Origin: an uncultured Burkholderiales bacterium
GTDB taxonomy: Bacteria > Pseudomonadota > Gammaproteobacteria > Burkholderiales > Burkholderiaceae
Length of the DNA stretch: 64,000 bases
Assembly (NCBI GenBank): GCA_946480465.1
Contig: CAMLJY010000008.1
Location: 85,539 to 149,538 of the forward strand
Direction of reading: 5' to 3'
The notes under the pieces are model-generated. The model was not told the origin of the DNA. It worked only from the letters and a program-made list of their open reading frames with translations, and did no database searches. The position numbers and the translations under genes are program-made. This document shows positions 1 through 9,030 of this stretch, piece after piece. Each line of letters starts with the position of its first letter. Positions within the stretch are counted from its first letter, which is position 1.

Positions 1-3000
1 CACCCACCGTGCCGCAGGAACGGGCGATCGCCTCCCGGTGCTCGCCCAGCAGGTGCGCGGCCAGCTCGCGCACGGTGCCGTGGTCGAAGAACAGCGTCAC
101 GTCCAGCTCGATGCCGAAGGTCTCGTTCAGCGTCTGCGCCAGGTGCACGCCGGTGATCGAATCCAGCCCATAACCCGTGAACGGCTCGTCCACGTCGATC
201 AGCGCCGCGTCCACCTTCAGCGCCTGCGCCAGAATGCGCTTGATGGCGGCCACGGCGTGCACCTCGACCGCATCGGCATCCACCGCGCCGGCCGCCGGTG
301 CCGCGGCGGGCGCCGTAGCCCGCGCCGTGGCTTGCACCGCGGCGGCCTCTTCCGCGGCGGCCGCCGGCACCAGCGGCGGCCCTTCGGCCGGATCGGCCGG
401 ATCGGCCGGCTCGTCGGTCGCGGCCGCCGGCGGCGCCAGGAAGGACGCGTAGATGCCTTGCGCCAGCTCGGCCAGCGGCCGCGTCACCGTCACCAGGGCC
501 ACCTGCGCAGCGGGTTCCGTCAGCAGGAGTTCCAGCGCCTCCAGCGCCTCGGCCGGCTGCACCGACCCGATGCCCAGCTTCGCCATGCGAGCGTCCAGCC
601 CCGGCGCCGCGGCCACGCCCACACCGCCCCAGTAACCCCAGTTCATCACCTTGACGGCGCAGGGCCAGTCCTGCGCCAGCCGCTGCGCGAGGGCATCGGT
701 GAAGGCGCAGCCGGCGACGTAGTTGGCCTGGCCGGGCGGCCGCGCGAAGGCCACCAGCGACGAGAAGAACAGCACGAAGTCCGGCGCGTCGGCCGCGAAC
801 ACCTGCGCCATGCGCACGCTGGTGTCGACCTTGGCGGCCAGCACCGCGCGCAGCCCGGCTTCATCCATCAGCGCGAGGCTGCTGTCCCGCAGCACCGCCG
901 CCGCGTGCACGATGCCGTGGATGCGCGGGTAGCGGGCGTGGATCTGGTCGCGCGCGGCCTGCAGCGCCTCACGCTGCGTGGCGTCGGCGCGCAGGTACAG
1001 CGGGCGCGGGCCGAGCCGGCCCAGGCGGTCGAGCGCCGCGCGCAGCGCATCGTCCTCGGCCCGGCGGCCGATCCAGACCACCTGCGCGCGGTAGGTGCGC
1101 AGCATGTACTCGGTCCAGACCTCGCCCAGGCCGCCGGCGCCACCGATGACCACGTACACGCCGTTCATGCGGTAGGCGGAATCGCGCGGGCGCGCCGCGG
1201 CGCCCGGCACCACGGCCTGCCGCAGCGCCAGTCGGTGCTGCACCCAGCCATCGCCCCGGCGCGCCCATGCGCTGCCGCCGGCCGCCACCGGCAGCGCCAC
1301 GGCCTCGCGCAGCAGGGCATCGCTGCCGGCGGCAGCGCGCGACCAGCCGCACGGCAGGTCCACCGAGCGCACGCGCCAGGCCGGCATCTCCTTGGCCAGC
1401 GAGCCGGCCAGGCCGATGGCGCCGGCATGGGTGGGATTGGCCGGCACGCCGTCCTGCGAACAGCCGCTGGTGATGACGGTGAAAGTAAGCGGCCGCGCAC
1501 CCAGGCCCTGCGCCAGCAGCGCCTTCACGGCGCGGAACAGGGCGAGGACGCCGCGCTCCTGGTCGGCGATCAGCGATTCGGCCGCGGCCGCGGCCGGCGG
1601 CGCATCCGGCGCCACCCACACCCAGTGCTCGACGCCGTCCGGCAGTGCGCCCGGGTCGGCCGGCAATGCTTCGGCCACCGTGGCATCGGGGAAGGCGCGG
1701 CGCAGCGCGGCCGCGGCGTCGGCCGCGGGCGCCAGCACCCGCATGCGCTGTGCGGGCGCCGATGGCAGCGGCGCCGGCGCTGCCTGCAGCAGCTGCGCCA
1801 CGGGCGCGAGCAACAGCGTCTGGCCCGGCGCAGCGCCGGGCACGGCCGCCGCTGGCGCGGGCAGGCGGTCACGGTCCGGCAGCGCCCGCGACAGCAGGCC
1901 ATTGATGCGCACGCACACGTGCCCTGAGTCGTCGCACAGGTCGATGTCCAGCGCCTGCACGGCGCGGTCGGCCGCGGGTTGCGCCGACGGCCGCACCCAG
2001 GCCCACATCGACGCGCTGCAGGGCGCGATCGGCAGCAGCGACTTCAGGTGGAAAGGCAGCATCGGCCGGCCGGCCGCTGCGGCGCCGTCACCCACCCCCA
2101 GCAGGCCGATGCCGGCCTGCAGCGCCGCGTCCAGCAGGCTGGGGTGCAGCAGGTAGTCGCCCAGGGTGGGCTGCAGCGCCGCGGGCAGCTGCAGGCGGGC
2201 CAGCACCTCGGGGGCGTCGGCGCCGCCCACGTGCAGCTCGGCCACGGCCCGGTGGCCCGGGCCGTAGCTGAGGCCCATGGCGTCGAAGGCGGCGTAGACG
2301 GCCTCGGCCGCCACGCTGCGGGCGCCGCAGCGGCGGCGCAGCGTGTCCAGGTCCAGCGCGGGCACGGGGTCCACCGCGCCGGCCGCGGCATCGACCGTCG
2401 CCAGGCCCTGGCAATGCAGCCTCGGCTCGCCGCCCCCGGGCGCGGCCGCGCGCACCTGGAAGGCCACGTCGCCGCCCTCCTGCAGCGCCAGCTCGACACG
2501 CAGGTCCAGCGGCTGCGGCGGCTCGGCCCGCAGCGGCAGCAGCCACACCACGTCGCGCAACCGGCGCACCGGGGCGTGCGCGGCATCGGCCAGCGCGGCG
2601 CGCACCATCTCCAGCTGGGCCACCGCGGGCAGCACGCGCTGGCCCAGCGCCACGTGGTCGCGCAGGAAGAACTCCTCGCCGTCGAAGCGCGAGCGGTAGC
2701 GCTGGCTGGCGAAGTCCGACACGTTGTCGTGCAGCAGCGGGTGCAGGCGGGCACGCGGCAGGGCGACGGCCGCGGGCCGCTGCGCCGCCGGCACCCAGTA
2801 GCGTTCGCGCGCGAACGGGTACGGCGGCAGGCTGATGCGGCGCGGCAGGGCCTCGCCCGGCGGGTAGAGCCGCGTCCAGTCCAGCCGCAGCCCCTTCACC
2901 CACAGCTCGGCGACCTTGTGCAGCTTGCCCTTGGCCATCCAGGCGGCGACCGTGTCGGCCAGGTCCTCGTCGTCCTGGAAGATGGCCATGGCCTCACGGT

Positions 3001-6000
3001 TCGGCCGCGCCGCGCCGACATGCAGCTGGGGTGCGCGTCCGGTGCCGCCGGCCAGCGCTTGCAGGCCGGCGCACAGCTCGTCGAGCGAAGCGGCCACCAG
3101 CACCGCGCGTTCGTCCATCGCGTCGCGCCCGACCTGCAGCGTGTAGGCCAGGTCGGGCAGCATGTGCGCGGTGATCGGCCAGCCGTGGTGGTGGCCGGCG
3201 CGCAGCGCCTGCAGCAGGCGCTGCGCGGCCTGCTGCAGCTGCGGCCGGGTGCGTGCGGACAGCGGCACCAGCACCGGTGTGCGCAGCGGCACGGCCGGCA
3301 GGTCCGCCACCGGCACGTGTTCCTCCAGCACCACGTGCGCGTTGGCACCGCCGAAGCCGAAGGCGCTGACACCGGCGCGGCGCGGCAGTGGCCGGCCGGC
3401 GTCGTCGCGCGGGGCCTCCCACGGCCGCCCCTGCTGCACCACGTAGAACGGGCTGCCTTCGAGTTCCAGGTAGGGATTGGGCTCGTCGCTGTGCACGCTG
3501 CGGGCCAGCGTGCGGTGGCGCAGCTGCATCAGCACCTTGATGACGCCGGCCACGCCGGCCGCCAGCTCCAGGTGGCCGATGTTGCTCTTGACCGAACCCA
3601 GGCCGCAGTGCGCCTCGGCCGGAGCGGCCGCTCCGATGTCGTGATAGCGGCCGGCAAACGCCATCTTCAGGCCGTTGACCTCGATCGGGTCGCCCAGCTC
3701 GGTGCCGGTGCCGTGGGCCTCGATGTAGCCGACGCTGCGCGGGTCGATGCCGGCCTGCCGGTGCGCCGCCGCCACCAGCTCGGCCTGCGCCTTCGGGTTC
3801 GGCGCGGTCAGCGAGTTGGCGCGGCCGCCGTGGTTTTCGGCACTGCCCTTGATGACCGCGTAGACGGGGTCCCCGTCCCGCTCGGCATCGGCCAGGCGCT
3901 TCAGGTACAGCACGCCCACGCCTTCGCCGCGCACGTAGCCGTTGGCGTGCCTGGAGAAGGTCTTGCATCGCCCGTCCTCGCACAGCATGCCGGCGCGGCG
4001 GAAGCCGATGTGGCCCTCGGGCGTGATGACGGTGTTGACGCCGCCGACCAGCGCCGCGTCGCAGGTGCCGGCCTGCATCGCGACGATGGCGCGGTGGATG
4101 GCGACCAGCGAGGACGAACAGGCGGTCTCGATCGGCTCGCTGGGCCCGTGCAGCCCCAGGAAGTAGCTGATGCGGTTGGGCGCCACCGACGGCACGGTGC
4201 CGGTGATGGACGAGCCCTCGATGGCGTGGCCCGATTGGGTCAGCAAGCCGGTGTAGCCGCTGCTGGCCGTGGCCAGGAAGACACCGGTCCGGCTGCCGGC
4301 CAGGCGGCGCGGGTCGGTGCCGGCGTCTTCGATGGCGGCCCAGGCGTGCTGCATCAGCAGCCGGTGCTGCGGGTCCATCAGCTCCGCCTCGCGCGGGGAG
4401 ATGCCGAAGAACAGCGGGTCGAACTCGGCGACGCCGTCGATGAAGCCGCCCCACTTCACGTCGGTCTTGTTCGGCTCCTTCTGCGGGTGGCCGAACAGCG
4501 CACGCCAGTCCCAGCGGTCGGCCGGCACCTCGGAGATGCAATCGCGCCCGGCCTCCAGGTTGTGCCAGAACGCGTCGATGCCTTCGGCCATCGGGAAGCG
4601 GCCGCTGATGCCGACGATGGCGACGTCCACGCCACCGGGCTCGCCGGTGCGGGGGGCCTGCGCGTGGGCCTGCGCATGGGCCTGCGCATGGGCCTGCGCA
4701 CCGGCAAGCGCAGGGGCCGGCGGGTCGGCACGGGCCTCGGTGGCCGCCGGCATCGCGGCCCGCGGCTGGGGCAGCGGCCCGGGCACCGGCTGCGGTTGCG
4801 GTTCCACGAAGCCGGTGGCGGCCTCGATCTCGGCGCGGTAACGCGCCACCAGGTGGCCGGCAAAGCCGTCCAGCGTCGGGTACTCGAAGAAGATCGTCGG
4901 GTTCAGCGGCCGGTCGGCCGGCAAGCCGTAGCGCTCGTTCAGGCGGTTGCCGAGCTGGGTCAGGTTGATCGAGTCGAAGCCGTACTGGCTGAGCTCCTCG
5001 TGCACGTCCACGTCCCCGGCACTGACCTGCAGCACCGCACTCACCTCGTCCTTCAGCGCGGCCAGCACCTGGGCGCGCAGGGCGTCGGCCGCCGCCGGCC
5101 GCGGCGTCGCGGCGGCGGACGCATCGGGCCGCGGCCGGGGCGATGGCTTTTCACCGCTGCGCAGCGACAGGCGGCCCAGGCGCACGCAGACGCGGCCATC
5201 AGCGTCGATCAGCTCGATGTCGAGCTTGCGCACGGCGCCGCCCGCGGCATCGTCCTCGTCGGGTGCCAAGCCCGATGGCGCGGCATGGCGGATGCGCGCC
5301 CACATGCGCGGGCTGCAGGCATGCAGCAGCTGCACGGATTCCAGCGCAAAGGGCAGCGGCGGCTGCCGCGGCACCGGCGTACCATCGCCGGCGAGCAGCG
5401 CCATCGCGGCATGCACCGCGCCGTCGAGCAGCGCCGGCGGCAGCCCGCAGCCGGGCTCCAGGCCGGCCGGGGGCGCCAATTCGGCCAGCACGCTGGGCCG
5501 GCCCGATTCGTCATGACACGCGAAAAGAGCGGCCACCGCGCGGTAGCTCGGGCCGTAGGCGATCCCCAGCGACGCATAGGCCGCGTACAACCGGGCACTG
5601 TCCATGGCCGCCGGCCGGTGCGCAGCGCGCAGGGCCGGCAGGTCCAGCACCGGCGCGGCGCCGGCCGGCAAGACGGTGGCGGAGCCCTGGGCATGCAGGC
5701 GGCGCTGGCCGGCGTCGTGGGTGCTGATCTCGAAGGCCAGCATCAGGCCCGGTGACGGGATCGGCTTCAGGTCCACGACGACTTCCGCCGGCCGGGGATC
5801 ATCCGCCTCGATCGCGATGGGCTGGAGCCACACGACGTTGGCCAGCTGCACGGCCGGCGCGTCCGCCCCGCCCACCGCCGGGCGCTGCGCATCGACGACC
5901 GCCGCGCGCACCATCTCCAGCATCGCCACGCCCGGCAGCAGCTTGCGGCCCTGCACGCGGTGGTCCGCCAGCACCGGCTCGGCACCGCTGAAACTCGCGC

Positions 6001-8965
6001 GGTAGCGCTGCTCGCCCAGGCGGGACACGTTCTCGTGCAGCAGCGGGTGCAGGCGCGCATCGGCAGGCGCTGGCACGGTGGCGGCCGCCGGCACATCCGG
6101 CAGCCAGAAGCGCCGGCCCTCGAAGGGCGTGCCGGGCAGGTCGTCCAGCAGGCGGCCGCCGGTGCGGCGCGCCAGCGCGAACCAGTCGACACGGCCACCG
6201 GCGCACCAGGCGGCGGCGATCTCGGCCCAGGGCACCGGCTCGGCGTCGCCGGGCACCGTCACGTTGCCGGCCTCACGCGCGCGGTTGCTGGCGGGCTCAC
6301 CGGCGCGCTCACTGGCGCGCTCACGGCCGCCCTCACCGCCTCGATCACTGCCGCGCCCGCTGGCGAACACGCCCGGCGGCAGCGCAGCGCCATCCAGCAC
6401 CGCGTCGATCAACGGCGCCAGCTCCTCGGGCTGCGTGACGACGAAGGCCGCGCGGTGCTTCAGCGCATCGCGGCGCTGGCTGGTGGCCGCCAGGTCGGCC
6501 AGGGCCGCGGCCTCGCCGCCCTGCCCCAGCCACTGGCGCAAGCCCCGCAGCCGCGCCGCCAGCCCGGACGCCGACGCGGCGGACACCACCACCGCCTGCG
6601 GGCCGCCCGGCGCCGGCACGCCCGCGCCGGCATCCGCCGGGGTCCGGTACTCCTGGACCACGACGTGCGCGTTGTAGCCGCCGGCCGCAAAGGCATTGAT
6701 GCCCGCGACGCGGGCCCGCGCCGACGCCGGCCACGGCGTCGGGGTCGTGGCCAGCGCGAAACGCGGCGGGTCGAACGGCAGGTCGCCGTCGGGCTCACCC
6801 AGGCCGTGCACCGCCAGCACCTGGCCGTGCCGCATCTGCAGCAGCACCTTGACCAGCGACACCAGGCCGGATGCCGCCTCGGCATGGCCGGTGGCTGCCT
6901 TGGCGGTGGCGAGCCGGCAGGGCTGGCCGCCCGTTTCCGGCGTTATCGAATTGGCCCCCGGCATCGCGGAAAAGGCCTGCCGCACCGCCGCCACCTCGGC
7001 GAAGTCGCCGCCCCGCACGCCGGAGGCATGGCACTCGATCAAGGACACGCGGCCGCCGTCGACACCGGCGGCACGCCAGGCGTCGGTGATCGCACGCGCC
7101 TGCTGCGGCACGTGGCCGGCCACCAGCGACAGCGTCTTGCCGCTGTTGTTCACGGCCGAGCCGGCGAGCAGGCCGTGCACGCGGTCGCCGTCTTCCAGCG
7201 CGCGCGGCAGCGCCTTCAGGATCACCGCGACGATGGCTTCGCCACGCAGCTGGCCGCGGCTGTCCTTGCCGAACAGGCGCGCGGTGGGCTCGTCGGTCAG
7301 CAGCGCATCGCGCCGCACCGCGAAGCCGTAGGGGTGCAGCAGCAGGTTGCTGGCGCCGACGATGGCCTGGTCGATCTCGCCGGCGCGGATCAGCGCGGCG
7401 GCCTCGTGCAGGGCCACCAGCGCACTGGTGCATTCGGCGTTGACGTAGCGGCACGGACCCTGGATGTCGAAGTGGCGCGCCAGCTTGGCGGGGAACATCG
7501 CGTTCTCGTTGCCGGCCCAGCTGCGTGGCTCGTCGAGCCGGCCGCAGGCCTGCAGCAGCTTCTGGTGGTCCTCGCACAGCGTGGCGATGAAGAGGCCCGT
7601 GCGCGCGCCGGCGTAATGGGCCGCGGGATGGCCGCTGTCTTCCATCGCGTGCACGACCTCCTGCATCAGCAGGCGCTGCTGCGGGTCGATGTACGCGGCC
7701 TCTTCGGGCAGCACGCGGAAGTACGCGGCATCGAACTGCTCGACGCCGTCGATGAAGCCGGCATGGCCGATGCCGGTGTCCCGCAATTGCGGCCGGTCTG
7801 CCGGCACCGCCGAGATCAGCGTGCGCCCGGCGGACAGCGCCTGCCAGAACGCGTCGATCGAGTCGCATTGCGGAAAACGGCCGGCCATGCCGACGATGGC
7901 GACGCCGGGCGCGGCCTGCGGCGCCCGGGCCGGCCATGGCTGGGCCGGCGCGCCCGTGCCGCGCGACGTCAGCGATGGCAGCACCGGCGCTGCGCCAGTC
8001 GCTTGCAGCACCGGCTCGCGCTGCCCCTGGAACAGCTTCTTCAGGCGTTCGCCGTGCCGCGTGAAATCGGTGTCCAGGAACTGGATGTAGTTCTCGATGC
8101 GCGTCTTCAGCGACTGGATGCGGCCGGCGCGCACCGTCATCGACATCGACGCGATCAGCCCGTCGGCGCACTGCAGGTGCTGCGGCGACGGCGCATCGGG
8201 TGTCGCGCGCAGGAACACGCGCAGGCGGTCGCCGCTGCGGACGTAGAGGTCGTCGAAGCGGGTGCCGCGCTGCGCGCCCAGGCAGGTGTGCAGCGCGTAC
8301 GCAAAGGTCTTCCACGACTGCACGCCCCGGCCCTGGGTGGTGCCGGTGTCGTATTCCAGGTCCTCGTTCTGGATCTCCTGCATCTCGCGCAGCGACGCGC
8401 GGTTCATGAAGCAGTCGTTCATGCGCTTGAAGAGGCCGCTCATCTCGCGCGTCATCTCGTCGTCGGTCGGGCGGATGCCGCCGCCGTCCTCGAGCAGCAG
8501 CGGCTCGTCCACCACGCGCGGGTACCTCATCGGGGCCGTGATCGGCCGCTTGCCCAGCAGGTACAGGAAGTCCGGCGCCTGCTGCCACCACTCGGCGATG
8601 CGCCCGTCCTCGACACGCAGCACCAGCTTGCAGTAGTTGGACACCGCCTCGCCGCCCACGATGTCCGGGTGCCAGGACCGCGCGGTCCAGCGGTGGAACA
8701 GCAGCACCAGGTCGCCGCGCGCCAGCACCAGCTCCGGCTGCAGGTCCAGCGCTTCGGCAGTGGCGCGCGAACGTGCGATCAGCCCCGCCAGCGCGGCCCG
8801 CGCGTCAGCGCCGCTGCATTGCTCGTCGTGCAGGTGCAGCATCAGTTGCGGCGCGAACAGCGCCTCGAAGCCGGCCGGCGGCAGCTCGCCGTTCCAGGCC
8901 TGCCGATAGCGGCGGACGATGTCGTCCGCCCACGGCTGGCGGTAGTTCTTGGGACCCTGATCCAT
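1..8965 (-). CDS. Trans-AT PKS protein C with tandem NTF2-like N-terminus (3' end outside window)
   Basis: Open from an ATG at 8965 (GGAGAA upstream) to the left edge in one frame, at least 2988 residues. Order seen: two SnoaL/NTF2-like domains (about 1-330), KS1 (354-775), DH1 (969-1265; HxxxGxxxxP and DxxxH present), ACP (GFDSI near 1330), KS2 (1446-1882; TACSSS, EAHGTGT, KSNIGH), DH2 (2073-2350; HxxxGxxxxP and DxxxQ), KR (NADP site GGAGGLG near 2612) and ACP (GLDSI near 2933). No acyltransferase domain occurs, so malonyl units must come from the free AT at 37999-39123. KS1 is divergent: Cys and both His remain, but the usual HGTGT reads HASGV. The KR keeps Ser and Tyr but has Cys at 707-709 where the catalytic Asn normally sits four residues after Tyr, so its activity is uncertain. 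The NTF2-like domains directly follow the upstream flavoenzyme gene and may act on its product. Domain identity is firm; NTF2 function is inference. Confidence 0.95.
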   Translation of the reverse strand, partial: MDQGPKNYRQPWADDIVRRYRQAWNGELPPAGFEALFAPQLMLHLHDEQCSGADARAALAGLIARSRATAEALDLQPELVLARGDLVLLFHRWTARSWHPDIVGGEAVSNYCKLVLRVEDGRIAEWWQQAPDFLYLLGKRPITAPMRYPRVVDEPLLLEDGGGIRPTDDEMTREMSGLFKRMNDCFMNRASLREMQEIQNEDLEYDTGTTQGRGVQSWKTFAYALHTCLGAQRGTRFDDLYVRSGDRLRVFLRATPDAPSPQHLQCADGLIASMSMTVRAGRIQSLKTRIENYIQFLDTDFTRHGERLKKLFQGQREPVLQATGAAPVLPSLTSRGTGAPAQPWPARAPQAAPGVAIVGMAGRFPQCDSIDAFWQALSAGRTLISAVPADRPQLRDTGIGHAGFIDGVEQFDAAYFRVLPEEAAYIDPQQRLLMQEVVHAMEDSGHPAAHYAGARTGLFIATLCEDHQKLLQACGRLDEPRSWAGNENAMFPAKLARHFDIQGPCRYVNAECTSALVALHEAAALIRAGEIDQAIVGASNLLLHPYGFAVRRDALLTDEPTARLFGKDSRGQLRGEAIVAVILKALPRALEDGDRVHGLLAGSAVNNSGKTLSLVAGHVPQQARAITDAWRAAGVDGGRVSLIECHASGVRGGDFAEVAAVRQAFSAMPGANSITPETGGQPCRLATAKAATGHAEAASGLVSLVKVLLQMRHGQVLAVHGLGEPDGDLPFDPPRFALATTPTPWPASARARVAGINAFAAGGYNAHVVVQEYRTPADAGAGVPAPGGPQAVVVSAASASGLAARLRGLRQWLGQGGEAAALADLAATSQRRDALKHRAAFVVTQPEELAPLIDAVLDGAALPPGVFASGRGSDRGGEGGRERASERAGEPASNRAREAGNVTVPGDAEPVPWAEIAAAWCAGGRVDWFALARRTGGRLLDDLPGTPFEGRRFWLPDVPAAATVPAPADARLHPLLHENVSRLGEQRYRASFSGAEPVLADHRVQGRKLLPGVAMLEMVRAAVVDAQRPAVGGADAPAVQLANVVWLQPIAIEADDPRPAEVVVDLKPIPSPGLMLAFEISTHDAGQRRLHAQGSATVLPAGAAPVLDLPALRAAHRPAAMDSARLYAAYASLGIAYGPSYRAVAALFACHDESGRPSVLAELAPPAGLEPGCGLPPALLDGAVHAAMALLAGDGTPVPRQPPLPFALESVQLLHACSPRMWARIRHAAPSGLAPDEDDAAGGAVRKLDIELIDADGRVCVRLGRLSLRSGEKPSPRPRPDASAAATPRPAAADALRAQVLAALKDEVSAVLQVSAGDVDVHEELSQYGFDSINLTQLGNRLNERYGLPADRPLNPTIFFEYPTLDGFAGHLVARYRAEIEAATGFVEPQPQPVPGPLPQPRAAMPAATEARADPPAPALAGAQAHAQAHAQAHAQAPRTGEPGGVDVAIVGISGRFPMAEGIDAFWHNLEAGRDCISEVPADRWDWRALFGHPQKEPNKTDVKWGGFIDGVAEFDPLFFGISPREAELMDPQHRLLMQHAWAAIEDAGTDPRRLAGSRTGVFLATASSGYTGLLTQSGHAIEGSSITGTVPSVAPNRISYFLGLHGPSEPIETACSSSLVAIHRAIVAMQAGTCDAALVGGVNTVITPEGHIGFRRAGMLCEDGRCKTFSRHANGYVRGEGVGVLYLKRLADAERDGDPVYAVIKGSAENHGGRANSLTAPNPKAQAELVAAAHRQAGIDPRSVGYIEAHGTGTELGDPIEVNGLKMAFAGRYHDIGAAAPAEAHCGLGSVKSNIGHLELAAGVAGVIKVLMQLRHRTLARSVHSDEPNPYLELEGSPFYVVQQGRPWEAPRDDAGRPLPRRAGVSAFGFGGANAHVVLEEHVPVADLPAVPLRTPVLVPLSARTRPQLQQAAQRLLQALRAGHHHGWPITAHMLPDLAYTLQVGRDAMDERAVLVAASLDELCAGLQALAGGTGRAPQLHVGAARPNREAMAIFQDDEDLADTVAAWMAKGKLHKVAELWVKGLRLDWTRLYPPGEALPRRISLPPYPFARERYWVPAAQRPAAVALPRARLHPLLHDNVSDFASQRYRSRFDGEEFFLRDHVALGQRVLPAVAQLEMVRAALADAAHAPVRRLRDVVWLLPLRAEPPQPLDLRVELALQEGGDVAFQVRAAAPGGGEPRLHCQGLATVDAAAGAVDPVPALDLDTLRRRCGARSVAAEAVYAAFDAMGLSYGPGHRAVAELHVGGADAPEVLARLQLPAALQPTLGDYLLHPSLLDAALQAGIGLLGVGDGAAAAGRPMLPFHLKSLLPIAPCSASMWAWVRPSAQPAADRAVQALDIDLCDDSGHVCVRINGLLSRALPDRDRLPAPAAAVPGAAPGQTLLLAPVAQLLQAAPAPLPSAPAQRMRVLAPAADAAAALRRAFPDATVAEALPADPGALPDGVEHWVWVAPDAPPAAAAAESLIADQERGVLALFRAVKALLAQGLGARPLTFTVITSGCSQDGVPANPTHAGAIGLAGSLAKEMPAWRVRSVDLPCGWSRAAAGSDALLREAVALPVAAGGSAWARRGDGWVQHRLALRQAVVPGAAARPRDSAYRMNGVYVVIGGAGGLGEVWTEYMLRTYRAQVVWIGRRAEDDALRAALDRLGRLGPRPLYLRADATQREALQAARDQIHARYPRIHGIVHAAAVLRDSSLALMDEAGLRAVLAAKVDTSVRMAQVFAADAPDFVLFFSSLVAFARPPGQANYVAGCAFTDALAQRLAQDWPCAVKVMNWGYWGGVGVAAAPGLDARMAKLGIGSVQPAEALEALELLLTEPAAQVALVTVTRPLAELAQGIYASFLAPPAAATDEPADPADPAEGPPLVPAAAAEEAAAVQATARATAPAAAPAAGAVDADAVEVHAVAAIKRILAQALKVDAALIDVDEPFTGYGLDSITGVHLAQTLNETFGIELDVTLFFDHGTVRELAAHLLGEHREAIARSCGTVG
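4656..4700. repeat. 12-bp tandem repeat in a PKS linker
   Basis: Nearly four copies of a 12-bp unit (gcctgcgcatgg and one variant) encode an Ala-His-Ala-Gln repeat. It lies in the linker between the ACP and KS2 of PKS protein C. It is probably a flexible spacer grown by slippage. Confidence 0.8.
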
Positions 8966-9030
8966 GTGGTTCTCCGCGGCGGCAGCATGCGGGGCGGCGG
9001 CCGCCGCGCCCGCATGACTTCCCCTCTTCT

